From the NCBI RefSeq assembly GCF_000717645.1, contig NZ_JNZZ01000001.1, positions 523,192 through 587,191 of the forward strand: a stretch of 64,000 bases of DNA, read 5' to 3'. The notes beneath the pieces are model-generated. The model was not told where the DNA came from. It searched no databases and worked only from the letters and a program-made list of their open reading frames with translations. Shown piece by piece: positions 60,514-64,000 of the stretch. The stretch's first letter is position 1, and each line of letters opens with the position of its first letter. The stretch is from Streptomyces californicus. Its GTDB lineage: Bacteria; Actinomycetota; Actinomycetes; Streptomycetales; Streptomycetaceae. Both the position numbers and the translations under genes were made by a program.

Positions 60514-61164
60514 TCAGTCCGAGGACACCGGCAGGACGTCCGGCGAGAGTGCGCCGGCCCGGGCGGATCCGCTCGTCATGCGGCGGCGGTGGTGGCGGCG
60601 GCACAGCACCTCGTAACCGACCTCGCCCGCCGGCCGGTTGACGTCGCCGACGACGACCTGCGCGCCTTCGACGACCATCTCGCCGTCCACCGTACGGGCG
60701 TTGTGCGTGGCGCGCGCGCCGCACCAGCAGAGCGCCTCGACCTGGAGGGCTTCTATCCGGTCGGCCAGCTCCATCAGCCGCTGGGAGCCGGGGAACAGCT
60801 TGGTGCGGAAGTCCGTGGTGATGCCGAAGGCGAAGACGTCGAGCCCCAGTTCGTCGACGACCCGCGCCAGTTGGTCGATCTGCGTCGGGGCGAGGAACTG
60901 CGCCTCGTCCACGATCACGTAGTCGACCCGTCCGCCCCGGCTGACCCGGCCCACGATGTGCGCGTAGACGTCCATGCTCTCCTCGGCCTCGACGGCGTCC
61001 GTCACCAGGCCGAGCCGGGAGGAGAGCTTGCCCTCCCCCGCGCGGTCGTCCCGGGTGAAGATGACGCCCTGGAGTCCGCGCGCCGAGCGGTTGTGACCGA
61101 TCTGCAGGGCCAGCGTGCTCTTTCCGCAGTCCATGGTTCCGGAGAAGAACACCAGCTCGGGCAT
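60514..61164 (-). CDS. tdk: Thymidine kinase
   Basis: This 216-residue type II thymidine kinase has the P-loop GTMDCGKST (9-17), the DEAQF metal motif and a zinc site built from CWCG and the later CRRHH. It phosphorylates thymidine in salvage. A 20-residue tail beyond the zinc site is unconserved. It is 46 bases downstream of the phosphodiesterase gene and probably in its operon. Confidence 0.95.
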   Translation of the reverse strand: MPELVFFSGTMDCGKSTLALQIGHNRSARGLQGVIFTRDDRAGEGKLSSRLGLVTDAVEAEESMDVYAHIVGRVSRGGRVDYVIVDEAQFLAPTQIDQLARVVDELGLDVFAFGITTDFRTKLFPGSQRLMELADRIEALQVEALCWCGARATHNARTVDGEMVVEGAQVVVGDVNRPAGEVGYEVLCRRHHRRRMTSGSARAGALSPDVLPVSSD

Positions 61165-61210
61165 GAGAGGTCGAGCACCTTTCGGAGGGGTCGGTCGGGG
61201 AACGGGAGGG

Positions 61211-62398
61211 TTACGAGCGTACTTCGAGGAGGGGGACGAGCTGTTCCACGGGGGTCAGGGAGCCGTGCACCCCGGTCATCGCGGACTCGTGGGGTTCGTT
61301 GACGGAGGCCGTGATGATCACGTCGTCGTGGGCGGCGGCGACCACGTCGCCGATCCGGCCGTGGACCCGTTCGTCGATGACGGGCCCGAACCAGCCCGCC
61401 CCGATGGCCTCCTCGCGGCTCGCCACCCAGAACTGCTCGCCGAGGACCTCGCGCCAGACGGCCAGTACGTCGGCCTGGGCGCCCGGTACGGCGTAGACGT
61501 GGCGGGCACGGCCCTCGCCGCCCAGCAGGGCGACGCCCGCGCCGAGCTCCCAGTCCTCGTCGAAGTCGATCCGGGACTGCTCGTCGAACGGGATGTCGAT
61601 CATGCCGTGGTCGGCGGTGATGTAGAGCGCCGAGCGCGGCGGAAGCTGCTCGGCGAGGCGCCGGGCGAGCCCGTCGACGTACATCAGCTGGCCCCGCCAG
61701 GCGTCGGAGTCCATGCCGAAACGGTGGCCCTTGCCGTCGACCTCGCTGTAGTACGTGTAGACGAGCGAGCGGTCGCCCGCGGCGAGCCGCTGGGCGGCGA
61801 CGTCCATGCGCTCCTCGCCGGAGAGCCGGCCGAGGAAGGAGCCGCCGCTGAGCGCGACCTTGGTCAGCGGGGTCTGCTCGAACATCGGCGCGGAGACCTG
61901 CGCGGTGCGCACCCCGGCGGCGTCCGCGAGCTGGAAGACCGTGGGGTGGGGCTGCCACACCTTCGGCTCGGTCCACGGCTTCCAGCGGAGCTGGTTCATC
62001 AGCGCGCCGGTCCCCGGGTCGCGCACGGTGTAACCGGGCAGGCCGTGCTCGCCGGGCGGGAGCCCCGTGCCCACCGAGGCCAGCGAGGTCGCGGTGGTGG
62101 AGGGGAAGCCGGCGGTGATCGGCCGGCCGGTGCCGCCGCGCGAGGTCGGGAGCAGGGAGTGCAGGAAGGGCGCCTCGTCCGGATGGGCCTTGATCTGCTC
62201 CCAGCCGAGGCCGTCGATCAGGAAGACGCAGTTCCGGTCGGCCGGGGCCAGCTCGGGGATGGCTGCGGTGAAGCCCGGCACCTCCTGCCCGGCGACGAGC
62301 GTCGGCAGCAGGTCCGCGAGCGATCCGCTGCCGTACTCCGGTACGGGCGCGGTGCCGAGGGCCAGCGGCTCGGGGTCCTGCCAGGCGGGCTGGGCCAT
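61211..62398 (-). CDS. Alkaline phosphatase-superfamily nucleotide pyrophosphatase/phosphodiesterase
   Basis: This 395-residue protein of the NPP-like branch has the metal/nucleophile regions VFLIDGLGW, ITAGFPSTTATSLASV with the catalytic Thr, and ITADHGMIDIP. It has no signal peptide, so it is probably cytoplasmic. It would cleave nucleotide diphosphate or phosphodiester bonds. Its ATG overlaps the DUF5998 stop by one base (TGATG), and tdk follows. Substrate is unknown. Confidence 0.85.
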   Translation of the reverse strand: MAQPAWQDPEPLALGTAPVPEYGSGSLADLLPTLVAGQEVPGFTAAIPELAPADRNCVFLIDGLGWEQIKAHPDEAPFLHSLLPTSRGGTGRPITAGFPSTTATSLASVGTGLPPGEHGLPGYTVRDPGTGALMNQLRWKPWTEPKVWQPHPTVFQLADAAGVRTAQVSAPMFEQTPLTKVALSGGSFLGRLSGEERMDVAAQRLAAGDRSLVYTYYSEVDGKGHRFGMDSDAWRGQLMYVDGLARRLAEQLPPRSALYITADHGMIDIPFDEQSRIDFDEDWELGAGVALLGGEGRARHVYAVPGAQADVLAVWREVLGEQFWVASREEAIGAGWFGPVIDERVHGRIGDVVAAAHDDVIITASVNEPHESAMTGVHGSLTPVEQLVPLLEVRS

Positions 62399-62994
62399 CA
62401 GCGGCCGGTCGCCGCGGTGGCGGCCGTGGCCTCGGAGAGCGCCTGGGCGAAGGCGAGGGTCTGGCGCACGGCGTCGGGGCCGTCGCCGGCCTCGCTGACC
62501 CGCAGGCTCAGGTCGTCGGCGGTGGAGCTGCCGGTGTAGCCGTGGTCGGCCTCGCAGTTGGAGTCGCCGCAGGCGGCGGGCTCCAGGTCGATCCGGGAGA
62601 CCGCGCCCCAGCCGATGGTCAGGACGACCTCGCGGGGCAGGGTGCCCGGGACGTACTTCTCCGGGTTCGCCACCACGCGGCTGACCACGACGGAGGAGAT
62701 CCGCTCCAGCTTGACCGACTCCGTGGACGTGGTGGCGTACGGGGTCGGGGAGCTGGTGTCGGCGGCCTGCTCGTCGGTGTGGCTGACGATGAACCTGTTC
62801 TCCGTGAGGACGAGGACCGTGACATGGCGGCGGACCTCGTTGGAGTCGAACGTGGTCTCCTGGTGCACGAGGTACGAGGCGACCGGCTCTCCGCCGACGG
62901 CGGCCTCCACCGCCTCGGCCACGAGGGCCGGGTAGTAGCCGCTGCGCTCGATCGCCGCGCGCAGCCCCTGGGTCGTCGTACCGGTCTTCGCCAT
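62398..62994 (-). CDS. DUF5998 family protein
   Basis: This 198-residue strand-rich protein has the conserved MAKTGTTTQGLRAAIERSGYYP start. Two cysteines sit in AACGDSNCEADHGYTG, a possible metal site. Function is unknown. It is found next to the phosphodiesterase and tdk genes in many Streptomyces, as here. ATG 62994 is preferred to 63003 because AGGA lies about ten bases upstream. Confidence 0.8.
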   Translation of the reverse strand: MAKTGTTTQGLRAAIERSGYYPALVAEAVEAAVGGEPVASYLVHQETTFDSNEVRRHVTVLVLTENRFIVSHTDEQAADTSSPTPYATTSTESVKLERISSVVVSRVVANPEKYVPGTLPREVVLTIGWGAVSRIDLEPAACGDSNCEADHGYTGSSTADDLSLRVSEAGDGPDAVRQTLAFAQALSEATAATAATGR

Positions 62995-63062
62995 GTGCAC
63001 CATCCTACGGCGGGCGGGTGACTGCCGGGGACGCCCCGGCGGCCGGCGGCGGTCGGTGTGAC

Positions 63063-64000
63063 TCAGTAGCTCGGAAGGCGGCGGGGGCCGAGGTCGTTGC
63101 GGGCGGGCGGCGGGGCGAGCCGGACGGTCGCGCCGAGAGCGGTCAGTCCCTGCGGGGCGACAACGACCGGTTCGAGCGCGACGGAGACCACCTCGGGGTG
63201 GTCGTCGACCAGCCGGGAGAGGCGCAGCAGCAGTTCCTCCAGCGCGGCCGTGTCGACCGGGGCCGCGCCGCGCCAGCCGAACAGCACCGGGGCCGCCCTG
63301 ATGGACCGGATCAGCTCGGCGGCGTCCCGGTCGGTGACGGGGACCAGCCGGTGCGCGGTGTCGCCGAGCAGTTCGGAGGGCGCGCCCGCGAGTCCGAAGG
63401 AGAGGACGGCCCCGGCGGCCGCGTCGATGGAGGCGCGGACCACGGTGTCCACACCGCGCGGGGCCATCGCCTGGACGACAGGGAGCAGTTCGGCGGGCTT
63501 GCCGAGGAGGTCGGTGAGGTCTCCGTACGCCCGGCGCAGGGCGTCCTCGTCCGTGAGGTCGAGCCGCACTCCGCCGAGGTCGGCGCGGTGGCGCAGGTGG
63601 GGCGCGGTGGTCTTGAGGGCGACCGGGTAGCCGAGCCGGGCCGCGGCGGCGACGGCCGCGTCGGGGTCGGGGGCGGGCAGCGTGGGGCGTACGTCGATGC
63701 CGTAGCGGCCGAGGAGCTCGCGGGCCTCGTCGTGGCCGAGCTGCCGGCCGCGCGGATCGGGGGCGGCGGCCAGGTGGGCCTGGATCAGGGCGGCGGCCCC
63801 GGCCTCGTCGATGGTTTCGTCGAGGAGTTCGGGGACCTTGCCGGGCACGGCCGCCTGCCGCCGCCACTGGGCGTACTTCACGGCCTCGGCGAGGGCCCGT
63901 ACGGCGCGTTCGGCGGCGGGGTAGGCCGGGATGCGGCCGGGGCGGGGCCGGTCCTCGGGGGCGGGGGGCGTCGCCTCGGGGGCGGCGGGTGCGGCCGGGG
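63063..64000 (-). CDS. Acetate-CoA ligase (ADP-forming) type protein, C-terminal part, continues past the window
   Basis: The frame is open through the end of the window and has no start inside it, so only about the last 312 residues are seen. A conserved lead-in (GRIPAYPAAERAVRALAEAV) is followed by the ATP-grasp domain of ADP-forming acyl-CoA synthetases (LGHDEARELLGRYGIDV, VALKTTAPHLRHRADLGGVRL, VSVALEPVVV). In Streptomyces this is usually the C-terminal half of a large protein fused to a GNAT lysine acetyltransferase domain, which would lie upstream. It likely links acyl-CoA formation to protein acylation. Confidence 0.85.
   Translation of the reverse strand, partial: PAAPAAPEATPPAPEDRPRPGRIPAYPAAERAVRALAEAVKYAQWRRQAAVPGKVPELLDETIDEAGAAALIQAHLAAAPDPRGRQLGHDEARELLGRYGIDVRPTLPAPDPDAAVAAAARLGYPVALKTTAPHLRHRADLGGVRLDLTDEDALRRAYGDLTDLLGKPAELLPVVQAMAPRGVDTVVRASIDAAAGAVLSFGLAGAPSELLGDTAHRLVPVTDRDAAELIRSIRAAPVLFGWRGAAPVDTAALEELLLRLSRLVDDHPEVVSVALEPVVVAPQGLTALGATVRLAPPPARNDLGPRRLPSY

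Noticed and set aside
1..64000. Many long open frames antisense to or out of frame with the listed genes (for example across 4288-6675 and 31810-35601 on the plus strand)
   Set aside because: They are by-products of very high GC in third codon positions. Their translations are Arg/Pro/Gly/Ala-rich without domains, and each lies opposite a gene with clear motifs.
1..64000. CRISPR array, prophage or large secondary-metabolite cluster
   Set aside because: No spacer-repeat arrays of constant spacing, no phage structural or integrase genes, and no PKS/NRPS/terpene core genes were seen.

Overview
The window is chromosomal DNA of a high-GC actinobacterium, almost certainly a Streptomyces. The evidence is the strong G/C bias at third codon positions, GTG and even TTG starts, dense operons with ATGA/GTGA overlaps, and lineage genes: an SsgA-like (SALP) protein, SepH, the CutR/CutS two-component pair, and DUF3159, DUF3710, DUF3093 and DUF4193 proteins. 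No tRNA, rRNA, CRISPR array or prophage was found.

Positions 1-9.9 kb hold a hydroxyproline catabolism locus. A GntR/FCD regulator and an aldehyde dehydrogenase (2-oxoglutarate semialdehyde type) flank a seven-gene leftward operon: two FAD proteins and a [2Fe-2S] protein (a D-hydroxyproline dehydrogenase complex), a DapA-family deaminase, two proline-racemase-family epimerases and an ornithine-cyclodeaminase-family reductase. The regulator promoter and the operon promoter share a GTGACATTG element, part of a 20-bp imperfect palindrome, which suggests one operator serving both.

Positions 10-20.3 kb are mixed metabolic and accessory genes: an epoxide-hydrolase-like enzyme, a FUSC membrane protein, a divergent glucose-6-phosphate dehydrogenase translationally coupled to a sugar porter, a DoxX protein, and an SDR enzyme beside an MmyB-like regulator. 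Positions 20.3-23.6 kb hold a tightly coupled four-gene operon (acyl-CoA dehydrogenase-like, PIG-L deacetylase, NodS-like methyltransferase, GT2 glycosyltransferase). It resembles a small glycoconjugate pathway whose product I cannot name. An SsgA-like protein, an Eis-like acetyltransferase and panD follow.

Positions 27-31.7 kb form an unstable patch: a frameshifted RHS/YD-repeat remnant fused to the end of an MFS exporter gene, decayed DNA, a 45-residue membrane protein, a CPCC zinc protein and a frameshift-type IS5-like element.

Positions 31.7-51.7 kb are mostly conserved actinobacterial core: TRAM-type RNA methyltransferase, KimA-like permease, two TrkA proteins, DUF3159, OB-fold protein, DUF3710, dut, thioesterase, DUF3093, DUF4193, inositol monophosphatase. 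From memory, the same genes lie together in Mycobacterium tuberculosis (about Rv2689c-Rv2701c). kdpD, kdpE and an ABC ATPase sit inside this block, and with the KimA-like and TrkA genes they make a potassium-handling neighbourhood without kdpFABC. cutRS and hemH follow.

Positions 51.9-64 kb carry an MFS transporter overlapping a sugar-lactone oxidase, sepH, a sulfurtransferase, a VOC protein, a Tat-exported phosphoesterase, tdk, a phosphodiesterase, a DUF5998 protein and the C-terminal end of an acetate-CoA ligase-type protein that runs off the window. Short GC-rich tandem repeats recur in intergenic DNA, across stop codons and in protein N-termini. Several convergent gene pairs are separated by perfect 11-22 bp hairpins.
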